Source of the DNA: Thermoleophilaceae bacterium
GTDB lineage: Bacteria > Actinomycetota > Thermoleophilia > Solirubrobacterales > Thermoleophilaceae
Reading direction: 5' to 3'
DNA length: 64,000 nucleotides
Assembly (NCBI GenBank): GCA_036378175.1
Contig: DASUWY010000047.1
Span: 33,292 to 97,291 of the forward strand
Position 1 is the first letter of the stretch; every line of letters begins with the position of its first letter. Below, in pieces: positions 9,198 through 17,454 of this stretch. The position numbers and the translations under genes are program-made. The notes under the pieces are model-generated. The model saw only the letters and a program-made list of their open reading frames with translations. It made no database searches and was not told where the DNA came from.

Positions 9198-9203
9198 TAC
9201 CCT
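9198..9203 (+). promoter_or_regulatory. Putative -10 box of leaderless efp
   Basis: TACCCT lies 8 nt before the GTG start of efp at 9212. There is no Shine-Dalgarno sequence in the interval, which fits a leaderless transcript starting at or next to the start codon. Confidence 0.4.
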
Positions 9204-9211
9204 TCCCAACC

Positions 9212-9772
9212 GTGATCAGCACCAACCAGTTCAAGAACGGCACCCACATCGAGGTCGATGGGGTCGTCTACAAGATCGTCGAGTTCCAGCACGTCAAGCC
9301 CGGCAAGGGCGGCGCGTTCGTGCGCACCAAGCTCAAGCGGAGCGCCGACGGAGCCGTGATCGACAAGACCTTCCGCGCGGGCGAGAAGTTCCGCCCGATC
9401 CGCACCGAGACGCGCAAGATGCAGTTCCTCTATGCCGACGGCACGGACGCGCACCTGATGGACCTGGAGAGCTACGAGCAGATCACCGTGCCCGAGGCGA
9501 CGGTGAGCGAGGCGCTCAAGTGGATCATCCCCAACGAGAGCGTGGACGTGCTCTACGTGGACGAGGAGCCGGCCGATTTCCAGGTTCCAAGCGCTGTCGA
9601 GCTCGCGGTGACCGAGACCGAGCCGGGCGTGCGAGGCGACACCGCAAGCGGTGGCGGCGACAAGCCGGCGCAACTCGAGTCCGGCGTGACGGTCCGCGTG
9701 CCGCTGTTCGTCAACGTGGGCGATCGCGTGCGGGTGGACACGCGCTCGGGCGAATACGTCTCAAGGGCCTGA
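9212..9772 (+). CDS. efp: Elongation factor P
   Basis: The 186-residue protein is the normal length for EF-P and has all three OB/KOW domains. The N-terminal KOW domain carries KPGKGGAF with Lys32 at the tip of the loop that enters the ribosomal peptidyl-transferase centre. The C-terminal OB domain ends in the conserved [23 protein letters not shown] relieves ribosome stalling at polyproline. No EpmA-type modifier is in view, and PGKGGAF is the unmodified-lysine type seen in many actinobacteria (general knowledge, not testable here). The GTG at 9212 gives the canonical [10 protein letters not shown] start. It is followed closely by nusB. Confidence 0.97.
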   Translation: MISTNQFKNGTHIEVDGVVYKIVEFQHVKPGKGGAFVRTKLKRSADGAVIDKTFRAGEKFRPIRTETRKMQFLYADGTDAHLMDLESYEQITVPEATVSEALKWIIPNESVDVLYVDEEPADFQVPSAVELAVTETEPGVRGDTASGGGDKPAQLESGVTVRVPLFVNVGDRVRVDTRSGEYVSRA

Positions 9773-9777
9773 TCGGC

Positions 9778-10167
9778 TTGACGCGCAGCGAGCAGCGCCG
9801 GGCCGCCGTGGTGGCCCTCTACCAGCGCGACGTCACCGGCCGCCCCCTCGAGACGCTGCTCAGCAGGGAAACGAAGGCGTTCACGCGCGAGCTCGCCGAG
9901 GGCACGGCGGCCGGCCAACCGGAGCTCGACGCGCTGATCGAGCGCCACGCCGTAGGCTGGACGCTCGACAGAATCGCGCCGCTCGAGCGAAACATCCTGC
10001 GGGTTGCGCTGTACGAGCTACTGAGGAGGGAAGACGTGCCCGCTGAGGTAGCGATCGACGAAGCCATAGAGGCAGCCAAGGAGCTGTGCGGCGCAGACGC
10101 GCCCGGCTTCATCAACGGCATCCTGGGCGCGGTACAGCGCGAGCAGGGGAGCGCGTCCCCGCTATGA
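9778..10167 (+). CDS. nusB: Transcription antitermination factor NusB
   Basis: This 129-residue all-helical protein matches NusB: RSEQRRAAVVALYQRD at the N-terminus, then WTLDRIAPLERNILRVALYEL and the signature VPAEVAIDEAIEAAKELCG, ending FINGILGAV. NusB binds rRNA boxA with NusE/S10 and prevents premature termination of rRNA transcription. The TTG at 9778 is the only codon giving the usual short lead before RSEQRR, so a TTG start is called. It begins 5 bp after efp. Its TGA overlaps the ATG of the next gene (ATGA), showing translational coupling. Confidence 0.92.
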   Translation: MTRSEQRRAAVVALYQRDVTGRPLETLLSRETKAFTRELAEGTAAGQPELDALIERHAVGWTLDRIAPLERNILRVALYELLRREDVPAEVAIDEAIEAAKELCGADAPGFINGILGAVQREQGSASPL

Positions 10168-10361
10168 GCCGCCTGGACGCGCTCATCGACGAGCTGGAGC
10201 AGACCGCCGCGCGCCTTCGCTCCGGGGAGCTCGACTCCGATGCCGCGGCCCAGGCGGTGGAGCGCTGCGCCGAGCTCGCGCAGCAGCTCGGCTCGGAACT
10301 CGACGTGCAGGCTCGCGCCGCCACCGCCGGCGAGCCGCCGGGCCAGGAGAAGCTGCTGTGA
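10164..10361 (+). CDS. xseB: Exodeoxyribonuclease VII small-subunit-like protein
   Basis: A 65-residue helical-hairpin protein, ALIDELEQTAARLRSGELDS then AAQAVERCAELAQQLGSEL, matches the XseB pattern LxELExxxxxLExGxLxLExA-x-Ax-xRG-x-x-L. The usual glycine after the second helix is replaced (VERCAEL). XseB binds the large subunit XseA to form exonuclease VII, which degrades single-stranded DNA. No xseA is in the window. The gene overlaps nusB by 4 bp (ATGA) and ispA by 4 bp (GTGA), so it is part of one coupled unit. The assignment is by pattern and position. Confidence 0.65.
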   Translation: MSRLDALIDELEQTAARLRSGELDSDAAAQAVERCAELAQQLGSELDVQARAATAGEPPGQEKLL

Positions 10362-11248
10362 GCGCGCCGGCGCGCCAGGCCGAGTACCCGGTGGCTCTGC
10401 AGCGGGAGGTGGATGCCTATCTCCAGCAGCTGAAATTCTCTGAGGAGAGCACCACAGCCGGTCTGGAGGAGGCGATGCGCTACTCGCTGCTGGCCGGCGG
10501 CAAGCGGATCCGGCCGGTGCTCGCGCTCGCCACCGCGGAGGCGCTGGGCAGAAGCCAGGACGACGTGATGGCGTTCGCCGGCGCGATCGAGCTGATCCAC
10601 ACTTACTCCCTGATCCATGACGACCTCCCGGCGATGGACGACGACGACCTTCGCCGCGGCAAGCCCACCTGCCACGTGGTCTACGGCGAGGACGTGGCCA
10701 TCCTGGCGGGCGACGGCCTCTTCGCCGAGGCGATCAAGCTGGTGCTCGACGAGCAGGACGGCCAGCCCGAGCGGGTGCTGAGGGCGCTGCGCCATCTTGT
10801 GGCCGCAATCTCGGTTAGCGGGATGGTGGGCGGGCAATACGTAGACGTGAAGGAGACGGCGCCGCACGACCAGGCAGGCCTTCGCCACCTGCACGAGCTG
10901 AAAACCGGGCGCCTCATCGCGGCCGCAATCGAGTGCCCACTCCTTTTGTTTGGGGCCGGAGAAGCTGCGACAATGGGACTGCGCCGCTTCGCGGCGGAGT
11001 TGGGGGTGCTCTTCCAAATCGTCGACGACATACTCGATGTGACCGGTGACGAGGCCGCGCTCGGCAAGCCCCAGGGCTCTGACGAGCGGCATGGCAAGCG
11101 CACATACGTAAGCGTGTTCGGACTGGATCGCGCGAGGGAGCTGGCCCGGGAGTCACATCGAAACGCGCGCGCCGCGCTCGCGGATGCGGGCGGGCAGACG
11201 GCCACGCTCGAACAGATCACCGACTACATCCTCACCAGAGACACATGA
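10358..11248 (+). CDS. ispA: Polyprenyl (farnesyl/geranylgeranyl) diphosphate synthase
   Basis: The 296-residue trans-isoprenyl diphosphate synthase has the first Asp-rich motif DDLPAMD at residues 88-94 and a second motif DDILD near residue 228, plus GGKRIRP for substrate phosphate binding. The two-residue insertion in the first motif (DDxxxxD) is the FPP/GGPP-type pattern of bacterial IspA. It condenses IPP with allylic diphosphates. It is followed by dxs with a 4-bp overlap, so entry into and elongation in the MEP isoprenoid pathway are co-translated. Chain length is not certain. Confidence 0.93.
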   Translation: MSAPARQAEYPVALQREVDAYLQQLKFSEESTTAGLEEAMRYSLLAGGKRIRPVLALATAEALGRSQDDVMAFAGAIELIHTYSLIHDDLPAMDDDDLRRGKPTCHVVYGEDVAILAGDGLFAEAIKLVLDEQDGQPERVLRALRHLVAAISVSGMVGGQYVDVKETAPHDQAGLRHLHELKTGRLIAAAIECPLLLFGAGEAATMGLRRFAAELGVLFQIVDDILDVTGDEAALGKPQGSDERHGKRTYVSVFGLDRARELARESHRNARAALADAGGQTATLEQITDYILTRDT

Positions 11249-13194
11249 GCCTTCTCGAAAACGTCAACAAGCCCCAGGATCTCCACGAGCTGGACGACGA
11301 GCAGCTCCAGCAGCTTGCGCAGGAGGTGCGCGAGCACGTGATCGACACGATCGGCGAGATCGGCGGTCACTTCGGCGCCAACCTGGGCGTATGCGAGCTG
11401 GCCGTGGCGCTCCACAGCCTGCTCAACTCGCCGAAGGACAAGATCATCTGGGACGTCGGCCACCAGGCGTACCCGCACAAGGTGCTCACCGGCCGCCGCG
11501 ACCAGCTTCAGACCATCCGTCAGTACGGCGGCCTCGCGCCCTTCTGCTCGATCTTCGAGTCGGAGCACGACATCATCGGCGCGGGCCACGCCTCCACCTC
11601 GGTGTCCTACGCGGTCGGCCTGAAGGAAGCGATGCGCCACGGGGTCGGCGAGGACGGCAAGGTGGTGGCCGTGATCGGCGACGGCGCGCTCACGGGCGGC
11701 GTCGCGTTCGAGGCCCTCCACAACGCCGGCGGCCTGGACGTGCCGATCGTGATCATCCTCAACGACAACGGCATGTCGATCGCGCCGAACGTGGGCGCGC
11801 TCTCGCGCTACTTCAACCGCGTGCGGCTCAATCCCAAGCTTCATCGTGCGCGCGAGGGCGTGGAGACCGGGCTCACCAAGCTTCCGGCCGGCATCGGCGA
11901 CCGCATCGAGCGGCTCGGCCCGCAGATCAAGGAGTCGATCAAGGCGTTCTGGGCGCCGGGCCTCTTGTTCGAGGAGCTCGACCTCGCCTACGTGGGCGTG
12001 GTGGACGGCCATGACGTGCACGCGCTGCGCAACGCGATCGGGGAGGCGCTGAAGGCGGACCGGCCCGTGGTGGTCCACATCAAGACCGTGAAGGGGAAGG
12101 GCTTCGCGCCCGCGGAGGACGGCGGACTCGAGGGCATGGAGAAGTGGCACGCGGCCAAGCCGGCCTCGATCGTGAACGGCGCTCCCGCGCCCGCGCCGAA
12201 GAAGAACGGCGCCGCGCGCTTCGCGAAGCCCGCTCCGCCGCAGTACACCACCGTGTTCGGCAACGCGCTCGTGGAGGAGTGCAAGCGCGACGAGCGCGTC
12301 TGCGGCATCACTGCCGCGATGAACTCGGGCACCGGGCTCAACATCCTCCAGAAGGAGATGCCCGAGCGCTACTACGACGTGGGTATCGCCGAGCAGCACG
12401 CCGTGCTGTTCGCCGCGGGCATGGCGCTGCAGGGGATGAAGCCGGTGGCGGCCATCTACTCGACCTTCCTGCAGCGCGCGTTTGACCAGATCGTCCACGA
12501 CGTCTGCCTGCAGAGCCTCAATGTCGTGTTCGCCATGGATCGCGCCGGCCTCGTGGGCGACGACGGCCCGACCCACCACGGCGCGTTCGACATCGCGTAC
12601 CTGCGGCCGCTCCCGAACATCGTGCTGATGGCGCCGCGCGACGAGGCGATGCTGGTGAACATGCTGCGCACCGCCACGCTCTACGACAGCGGGCCGATCG
12701 CTCTGCGCTACCCGCGCGGCGAGGCAGAGGGCGTGCGGCTGCCGGCGAGGCCGGAGCGGATCGAGATCGGTCGCGGCGAGGTGCTGCGCGAGGGCGAGCG
12801 CGTTGCGCTCCTCGGCTACGGATTCGGAGTGCCGCTCGCGATGGGCGCGGCACGGGAGCTCCAGGCGCACGGCCTCGAGGTGACCGTGGCCGACGCTCGC
12901 TTCGCGAAGCCGCTCGACGTCGAGCTGATCGAGTCGCTGGCCGCCGAGCACGACCTCATAGCCACGATCGAGGACGGTGTGCTGATGGGCGGGTTCGGCT
13001 CGGGCGTGGGCGAGGCGATGCTCGACCGCGGCCTGGCGGCGGACACGCACCTGCTGCGCATCGGGCTGCCGGATCGCTACGTCACCCACGGCAAGCCCGC
13101 GTTGCTGCACGAGGAGGTCGGACTCACGCCGACCTCCATCGCCGAGCGTGTGGCCGAGGCCGTGCTCGATCCGCGCGCGCTTCAGTCTGCCTAG
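11245..13194 (+). CDS. dxs: 1-deoxy-D-xylulose-5-phosphate synthase
   Basis: The 649-residue thiamine-diphosphate enzyme makes DXP from pyruvate and glyceraldehyde-3-phosphate, the first step of the MEP pathway. Visible landmarks are VGHQAYPHK near residue 75, GAGHASTSVSYA, the ThDP/metal motif GDGALTGG near 147 with its partner ILNDNGMSI, the catalytic segment VGIAEQHAVLFAAGMA, and MDRAGLVGDDGPTHHG. A short Lys/Ala/Pro-rich linker (PAPAPKKNGAARFAKPA) precedes the second domain. The start overlaps the ispA stop (ATGA). The stop shares a CTAG with the convergent MarR gene. Confidence 0.97.
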   Translation: MSLLENVNKPQDLHELDDEQLQQLAQEVREHVIDTIGEIGGHFGANLGVCELAVALHSLLNSPKDKIIWDVGHQAYPHKVLTGRRDQLQTIRQYGGLAPFCSIFESEHDIIGAGHASTSVSYAVGLKEAMRHGVGEDGKVVAVIGDGALTGGVAFEALHNAGGLDVPIVIILNDNGMSIAPNVGALSRYFNRVRLNPKLHRAREGVETGLTKLPAGIGDRIERLGPQIKESIKAFWAPGLLFEELDLAYVGVVDGHDVHALRNAIGEALKADRPVVVHIKTVKGKGFAPAEDGGLEGMEKWHAAKPASIVNGAPAPAPKKNGAARFAKPAPPQYTTVFGNALVEECKRDERVCGITAAMNSGTGLNILQKEMPERYYDVGIAEQHAVLFAAGMALQGMKPVAAIYSTFLQRAFDQIVHDVCLQSLNVVFAMDRAGLVGDDGPTHHGAFDIAYLRPLPNIVLMAPRDEAMLVNMLRTATLYDSGPIALRYPRGEAEGVRLPARPERIEIGRGEVLREGERVALLGYGFGVPLAMGAARELQAHGLEVTVADARFAKPLDVELIESLAAEHDLIATIEDGVLMGGFGSGVGEAMLDRGLAADTHLLRIGLPDRYVTHGKPALLHEEVGLTPTSIAERVAEAVLDPRALQSA

Positions 13195-13673
13195 CGAGGG
13201 GGCGGAGGCGGGTGCGGGCGCCGTGGCGGCGGTTGGCCCAATAGCGCTGCCTCAACGCGCTCGAGCAGGCGCGTGAGCGCGTCGGCCTCCGGCTTCGGCA
13301 GGTCTGACAGCAGGTTCGCGAGCCGATCGGCCACGAGCGCGGTGGCCGAGCGCAGCGTGCGGTTACCGGCGGGCGTGAGGGCGAGGGCGCTTCTGCGGCG
13401 GTCCTCATCGCTGCTGCGGCGTTCCACCAGCCCGGCGTCCACCAGCGCCGACACGAGCTGAGACACCGCCGGGCCCGATACGCCAGTGCCCCGCGCCAGC
13501 TCCGACGCCGAACGGGGAGCTGCGGCGATCGTTCTCAGGGCGAGGTACTGCGCCACCGTGAGCGGTGGCTCGTGCGCCGCCAGCACGCGCTCGACCCAGC
13601 GTGTGGCCAGCGGCGCGGCGGCGGCCAGGGCGGCGCCGGCCTCGCGCGTGTGCGATCGCGGCTTCGGGGGCAT
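13191..13673 (-). CDS. MarR family transcriptional regulator
   Basis: A 160-residue winged-helix protein: PLTVAQYLALRTIAAAPRSA, then the recognition helix VSGPAVSQLVSALVDAGLVE, then the wing RRSSDEDRRRSALALTPAG, as in MarR repressors. The C-terminus ends in an unusual Pro/Arg/His tail (PPPRRPHPPPPPR). It is divergent from an antiporter-type gene, with only 25 bp between the starts, and the intervening palindrome at 13674-13708 is a natural operator. It most likely represses itself and the transporter in response to a small ligand. Confidence 0.88.
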   Translation of the reverse strand: MPPKPRSHTREAGAALAAAAPLATRWVERVLAAHEPPLTVAQYLALRTIAAAPRSASELARGTGVSGPAVSQLVSALVDAGLVERRSSDEDRRRSALALTPAGNRTLRSATALVADRLANLLSDLPKPEADALTRLLERVEAALLGQPPPRRPHPPPPPR

Positions 13674-13708
13674 AGATAAGTAGCCTTAACGATTAACTGT
13701 GCTTATCT
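13674..13708. promoter_or_regulatory. Inverted-repeat operator candidate for the MarR protein
   Basis: AGATAAG at 13674-13680 is perfectly repeated in inverted form as CTTATCT at 13702-13708, with 21 bp between. The spacer contains two TTAA half-sites (TTAACGATTAA). The repeat covers the whole space between the divergent start codons and runs past the transporter GTG. Confidence 0.5.
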
Positions 13709-14871
13709 TCCGCATCATTCTTGCAGCAGTGGCGATCGCGTTCGTCGCGGCGCGCCCGAGGAGCTGGCTGGGCGCCGCCGGCGCGGCCGCCTGTGCCGCG
13801 CTCACGCTCGTTACTGCCGGTGCGGCGCCCGCCGCCCTGGCGGCCGCCGGCCCGCCTGTGGCGTTCATCGCCGCGGTGATGGCCCTCGCGCTGCTCGCGG
13901 ACGAGTCCGGTCTGGCGGGGAGCCTGGCGGCCTGGCTCGCCCATGCCGGGCGTGGCAGAAGCGGAGTGCTGTTCGCGCTCGTGTGCGTGATGTGCGCGCT
14001 TCTCACCGCAGCGCTTTCTCTGGACGGCGCGGTGGTGGTGATGGTGCCGGTGGTCGTCGCGCTCGCCCGGCGCCACGGTGCTCCGCTGCGCCCGCTGCTG
14101 CTCGCCACCGTGGGGGTGGCCAACAGCTTCTCGGCAGCTTTGCCGGCCGGCAATCCCACCAACCTCGTGGTGATGGAGCGGCTCGGCCTCTCGCCGGGCG
14201 GGTTCACCGCCCGGATGCTCCTGCCGTCACTCGCCGCCACCGTGGCGTGCGCGGCCGTGCTGTGGCTCGTGGAGCGGCGGAGCCTCGCCCGCGGCTACAG
14301 GGCGGCCGGCGGCAGCTTGCCGGGAGGTGGCGCCGGAGCCGCAGTGACCATCGCGGCGCTTGCGGCGGCCATCGCCGCGGACTGGCTTTCGCCGCTGGTG
14401 GGAGTCTCGCCCTGGCTTCCGGTGAGCGTCGTGGCGGCCCTGGCCCTTGCCGCCGCAAGGCGCCGGCCGCTAATCGCGCTTCCTGTTCGGCTCGGCGTCC
14501 AGATCGGGTCGCTGCTCGTGGTGGTCGATGCGCTCCGGGCAGCGCTTCACCTCGGCAGGCTCGGCATCGCTTCGCCCACGCTCGCCGGGCTCGCAATGGT
14601 GGCTGCCGCGGTCACATTTGGCGCCGCGCTTGCCAACAACCTGCCCGCGAGCGCGGCCGTGGCCGGGCTGCTCAGCGCGGGCCCGGGCTCGTACGCTGCG
14701 CTGCTCGGCCTGTCGGCGGGCGCGCTGGCCACTCCTCATGGGTCGGTGGCAACGCTCGTCTCGCTCGACATGTCCCACTGCCACGGCGCCCGCGGGCTCG
14801 CCCGTGTCTGGGCGGCCGCCGCCCTGGCCGCCGTGGCCGCGGGCGTGCTCCTGCTTCGCCTCACCTCCTGA
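13699..14871 (+). CDS. ArsB/NhaD-type (ion transporter superfamily) membrane protein
   Basis: The 390-residue protein has about 10-11 hydrophobic segments and the ion-transporter signatures SLDGAVVVMVPVVVALARR and AGNPTNLVVMERLGLSPGGF, which in ArsB and related anion or Na+/H+ carriers lie in the re-entrant substrate-binding loops. A symmetric second half carries ALANNLPASAAVAGLL and ATPHGSVATL. Arsenite or another oxyanion, or Na+/H+ exchange, are possible. The divergent MarR-type rather than ArsR-type regulator argues against a standard ars operon. The GTG at 13699 is the only close start and lies inside the operator repeat. A later start is possible. Confidence 0.75.
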   Translation: MLIFRIILAAVAIAFVAARPRSWLGAAGAAACAALTLVTAGAAPAALAAAGPPVAFIAAVMALALLADESGLAGSLAAWLAHAGRGRSGVLFALVCVMCALLTAALSLDGAVVVMVPVVVALARRHGAPLRPLLLATVGVANSFSAALPAGNPTNLVVMERLGLSPGGFTARMLLPSLAATVACAAVLWLVERRSLARGYRAAGGSLPGGGAGAAVTIAALAAAIAADWLSPLVGVSPWLPVSVVAALALAAARRRPLIALPVRLGVQIGSLLVVVDALRAALHLGRLGIASPTLAGLAMVAAAVTFGAALANNLPASAAVAGLLSAGPGSYAALLGLSAGALATPHGSVATLVSLDMSHCHGARGLARVWAAAALAAVAAGVLLLRLTS

Positions 14872-14878
14872 AAAGGGA

Positions 14879-14906
14879 AGCGGCCCGCCGGGGAAGACGG
14901 GCCGCT
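14879..14906. terminator. Hairpin terminator candidate after the transporter
   Basis: AGCGGCCCG at 14879-14887 pairs perfectly with CGGGCCGCT at 14898-14906 around a 10-nt loop, beginning 8 bp after the transporter stop. No T-run follows, so Rho-independent activity is uncertain. It may also serve the convergent small membrane gene. Confidence 0.5.
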
Positions 14907-14953
14907 AGAGGGAGGAGTGATGCGTATGTGTGATTGATCGTGTGAGAGAAGAT

Positions 14954-15313
14954 CTATGCCCTGGTGGGGCGGTAGCTCGTGGCGCCGGCAAGCGTGAACT
15001 CGATTAGGCCGGCTGCGAGGAAGAAGATGAATGCGCCAGGTCCGACCGCAAGTCCGAGCACGATTCCGGCGCAGAGGAGGGCGGTGCCGAGCGCCCAGTC
15101 GTAGGTCACGTGCGCCGACAGCGGGAGCCCGCCTCGGCTCGCGGGGTCGGAGCCTGAGATCGCGAGGCCGGCAAGCACGGCGCCAACGCCGATTCCCACC
15201 ATGATCGCCGCCGGGGCGAGCCCGAGCGCGTACGGAGCGAGGATGAGCGCCGCGGCGAGGGCGAGCTCCAGGGCTCCGTGTAGCTCGATCGTGAGTGGCT
15301 TGGTGCGCCGCAC
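14954..15313 (-). CDS. Small four-helix membrane protein
   Basis: A 119-residue protein with about four hydrophobic segments arranged as two similar hairpins (ALELALAAALILAPYALGLA, MVGIGVGAVLAGLAI, ALGTALLCAGIVLGLAVG, AFIFFLAAGLIEFTLAG). The internal duplication recalls SPW-repeat membrane proteins, but the SPW motif is absent, so no family is assigned. It is divergent from tlyA with 63 bp between the starts. The function is unknown. Confidence 0.6.
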   Translation of the reverse strand: MRRTKPLTIELHGALELALAAALILAPYALGLAPAAIMVGIGVGAVLAGLAISGSDPASRGGLPLSAHVTYDWALGTALLCAGIVLGLAVGPGAFIFFLAAGLIEFTLAGATSYRPTRA

Positions 15314-15364
15314 GACTCGAAGCTACCCCGGGGCCGGGCGGAGTTATGTGAGCCTGTTCACGTA

Positions 15365-15370
15365 TACGCT
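15365..15370 (+). promoter_or_regulatory. Putative -10 box of leaderless tlyA
   Basis: TACGCT lies 6 nt before the GTG at 15377 (an overlapping TATACG at 15363-15368 is 8 nt away). No ribosome-binding site is present between the box and the start. Confidence 0.4.
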
Positions 15371-15376
15371 CCGCCG

Positions 15377-16168
15377 GTGGCGAAGACGCGCCTAGATGCG
15401 CTGCTCGTTGAGCGGGGGCTGTTCGAGTCTCGCTCGCGCGCCGCGGCCGCGGTGATGGCGGGCGAGGTGAGGCTCGGCTCCGGTGGCGAGCGCGCCCAGA
15501 AGCCCGGGCAGCTCGTGCAGGGCGACGCTGAAATCGCGGTCGACGAGCTCCCCGGCTACGTGTCACGCGGCGGTGTGAAGCTCGCGAACGCGCTGGACGC
15601 GTTCGGGCTCGACCCCGACGGACGCTGCTGCCTCGACGTCGGCGCCTCCACCGGGGGCTTCACGGATTGCCTGCTTCAGCGCGGCGCTGAGCATGTGGTG
15701 GCGCTTGACGTGGCCTACGGAGAGCTGCACTGGACCATGAGAAACCACTCGCGCGTGACCGTGATCGAGCGGGTGAACGCACGGGCACTCGAGCCGTCCG
15801 ATCTCCCGTATGCGCCGGATCTGATCGTCGTGGACGTGTCCTTCATCTCACTGACGAAGGTGCTGCCGGCCGTGCTGGCTTGCGTGGCGGGCCGCTTCGA
15901 CTGCCTCGCGCTCGTCAAGCCGCAGTTCGAGGTGGGCCGCGAGCGGGTGGGAAAGGGCGGCGTGGTGCGCTCCGCGGACGACAGGCGAGCGGCCCTCGTG
16001 TCGGTGGGCGAGGCCGTTCGGGCACTGGGCCACGCGGTACTCGGCTTTGCGTCGTCCGGGTTGCCGGGGCCCGCGGGCAACCGCGAGAGCTTCGTCTGGG
16101 CGGCAGAGGCCGGGCGCGACGATGATGTCCAGGACATCGAGGCCGCGGCTCGGGAGGTGGAGGCGTGA
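15377..16168 (+). CDS. tlyA: TlyA family rRNA (cytidine-2'-O)-methyltransferase
   Basis: The 263-residue protein has an N-terminal S4 RNA-binding domain (TRLDALLVERGLFESRSRAA) and a C-terminal FtsJ-type SAM methyltransferase with DVGASTGGFTD for cofactor binding and VDVSFISLTKVLP. TlyA methylates ribose at helices of 16S and 23S rRNA, and its loss gives capreomycin resistance in mycobacteria. The start codon is GTG with no Shine-Dalgarno. The stop overlaps nadK (GTGA), the conserved actinobacterial tlyA-nadK-recN order. Confidence 0.93.
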   Translation: MAKTRLDALLVERGLFESRSRAAAAVMAGEVRLGSGGERAQKPGQLVQGDAEIAVDELPGYVSRGGVKLANALDAFGLDPDGRCCLDVGASTGGFTDCLLQRGAEHVVALDVAYGELHWTMRNHSRVTVIERVNARALEPSDLPYAPDLIVVDVSFISLTKVLPAVLACVAGRFDCLALVKPQFEVGRERVGKGGVVRSADDRRAALVSVGEAVRALGHAVLGFASSGLPGPAGNRESFVWAAEAGRDDDVQDIEAAAREVEA

Positions 16169-17022
16169 AGCGGCCGAGCGTCGTCACGCTGCTCACGCAT
16201 CAGGCGGCGGAGGAGACCACCGCGGGCGTCCATACCGTGATCGACGAGCTGATCGCCGCCGGCGTTCGCGTGCGTGTGGACGCTGAGGAGGTTCAAAAGC
16301 ACGGGCTCGAGCCGCGCGACGGGCTCACGCTCGACGCGGACCAGGAGGATGGGACGGAGGTCGCCGTCGTACTGGGTGGCGACGGCACGATGCTCCGGGC
16401 GATGCGCACGTTCGCCGGCCGGGGAGTGCCCGTCTTCTCCTTCAACTTCGGCGCGATCGGGTTCCTGGCCACCGTCGAGCGCGACGAGCTCGAGGAGGGC
16501 ATCCGGCGGGTCCTCGAGGGCGACTACGACCTGATCAACATGCCCGCGCTCGCCATCGAGACGGGCGGCGAGCGCTACCTCGGCGTGAACGACATCTCAT
16601 TCCACCGGCGGGCGAACAACCGCGTGGCGGAGCTCGCCTACAGCGTCGGGCCCGACCAGCTCGGGAGCGTGCGATGCGACGGGCTCGTGGTGTCCACCCC
16701 CGTGGGATCCACGGGCTACAACCTCGCCAACGGCGGCCCGGTGCTCGCGTGGGGCGTGCAGGGCTACGTGGTGTCGTTCATCGCTCCGCACACGCTCACC
16801 GCACGGGCGCTCGTGGTGGCGACGGACGCGGTGCTCACCGTGCAGAACGGGTCGGAGAGCGAGCCGGTGGACGTGACCACCGACGGCCGGATCGTGTGCG
16901 CGCTCGAGCCGCAGGCGGAGATGGACATCCGCTTCGAGCCCGACAAGGTGCTGCTCGCCCAGCGGCCCGGGTCGAACTTCTACCACCGGTTGCGGGAGAA
17001 GTTCGGGCGGTTGGCCTCGTAG
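16165..17022 (+). CDS. nadK: NAD kinase
   Basis: The 285-residue kinase phosphorylates NAD to NADP with ATP or polyphosphate. Key sites are GGDGTMLRA near residue 71 (catalytic Asp and diphosphate loop), the NE/D-type motif GVNDISFHRR, and the glycine-rich VSTPVGSTGYNLANGGP followed by PHTLTARALV. Length is typical. The start is a GTG in the GTGA overlap with tlyA. A PPK2-type kinase elsewhere in the window shows the cell has polyphosphate metabolism, but the donor for this enzyme is unknown. Confidence 0.96.
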   Translation: MKRPSVVTLLTHQAAEETTAGVHTVIDELIAAGVRVRVDAEEVQKHGLEPRDGLTLDADQEDGTEVAVVLGGDGTMLRAMRTFAGRGVPVFSFNFGAIGFLATVERDELEEGIRRVLEGDYDLINMPALAIETGGERYLGVNDISFHRRANNRVAELAYSVGPDQLGSVRCDGLVVSTPVGSTGYNLANGGPVLAWGVQGYVVSFIAPHTLTARALVVATDAVLTVQNGSESEPVDVTTDGRIVCALEPQAEMDIRFEPDKVLLAQRPGSNFYHRLREKFGRLAS

Positions 17023-17051
17023 GACCTCCGGCGTACGCTGTAGTCGCGCCC

Positions 17052-17273
17052 ATGGTCAAGAAGACGCAATGGAAGGACATGTCGCCGCGGCAGCGCGCCA
17101 CGGTGATCGGTGTGCTCGCCGTCGCGCTCCCGCTCATCGCGGCTGCGCAGCGCGACATCCAGCAGCGGCCCGCGTCCGAGATACGTGGGGAGAAGTGGAT
17201 CTGGCGGCTCGTGTGCCTGAACGCACTCGGCGCGGTCGTCTACTTCAGCTGGGGCCGGCGGCGCGCCGCCTGA
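17052..17273 (+). CDS. Small membrane protein, PLDc_N-like
   Basis: A 73-residue protein with a basic N-terminus (VKKTQWKDMSPRQRATVIGV), one hydrophobic segment (VLAVALPLIAAA), then KWIWRLVCLNALGAVVYFSW followed by GRRRA. The last part matches the PLDc_N pattern (K-W-x-L-x-x-x-N-x-x-G-x-x-x-Y-F-x-x-G-R), a membrane hairpin found alone in many actinobacterial proteins. It lies between nadK and recN. No enzymatic domain is attached, and the role is unknown. Confidence 0.65.
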   Translation: MVKKTQWKDMSPRQRATVIGVLAVALPLIAAAQRDIQQRPASEIRGEKWIWRLVCLNALGAVVYFSWGRRRAA

Positions 17274-17454
17274 GCGCCACCGCCGCCCTACGGGACGGGC
17301 GTCAGACGCCGTTCTGCTTCGATCAGCACGCCGTTGCCCCAGTTCAGGCGATCACTGCTGCTGAAGCTCGTGACCCTCGCGCACAAGCGGGGTCGGCCTC
17401 GCTACTCGCCTTGGTCGTAAGACCTCTGCGACTCCCGTGACAGTTCCGTAACGG

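Noticed and set aside
11224..13110. 628-codon open frame on the minus strand opposite dxs
   Set aside because: Antisense shadow of dxs with no recognisable motif.
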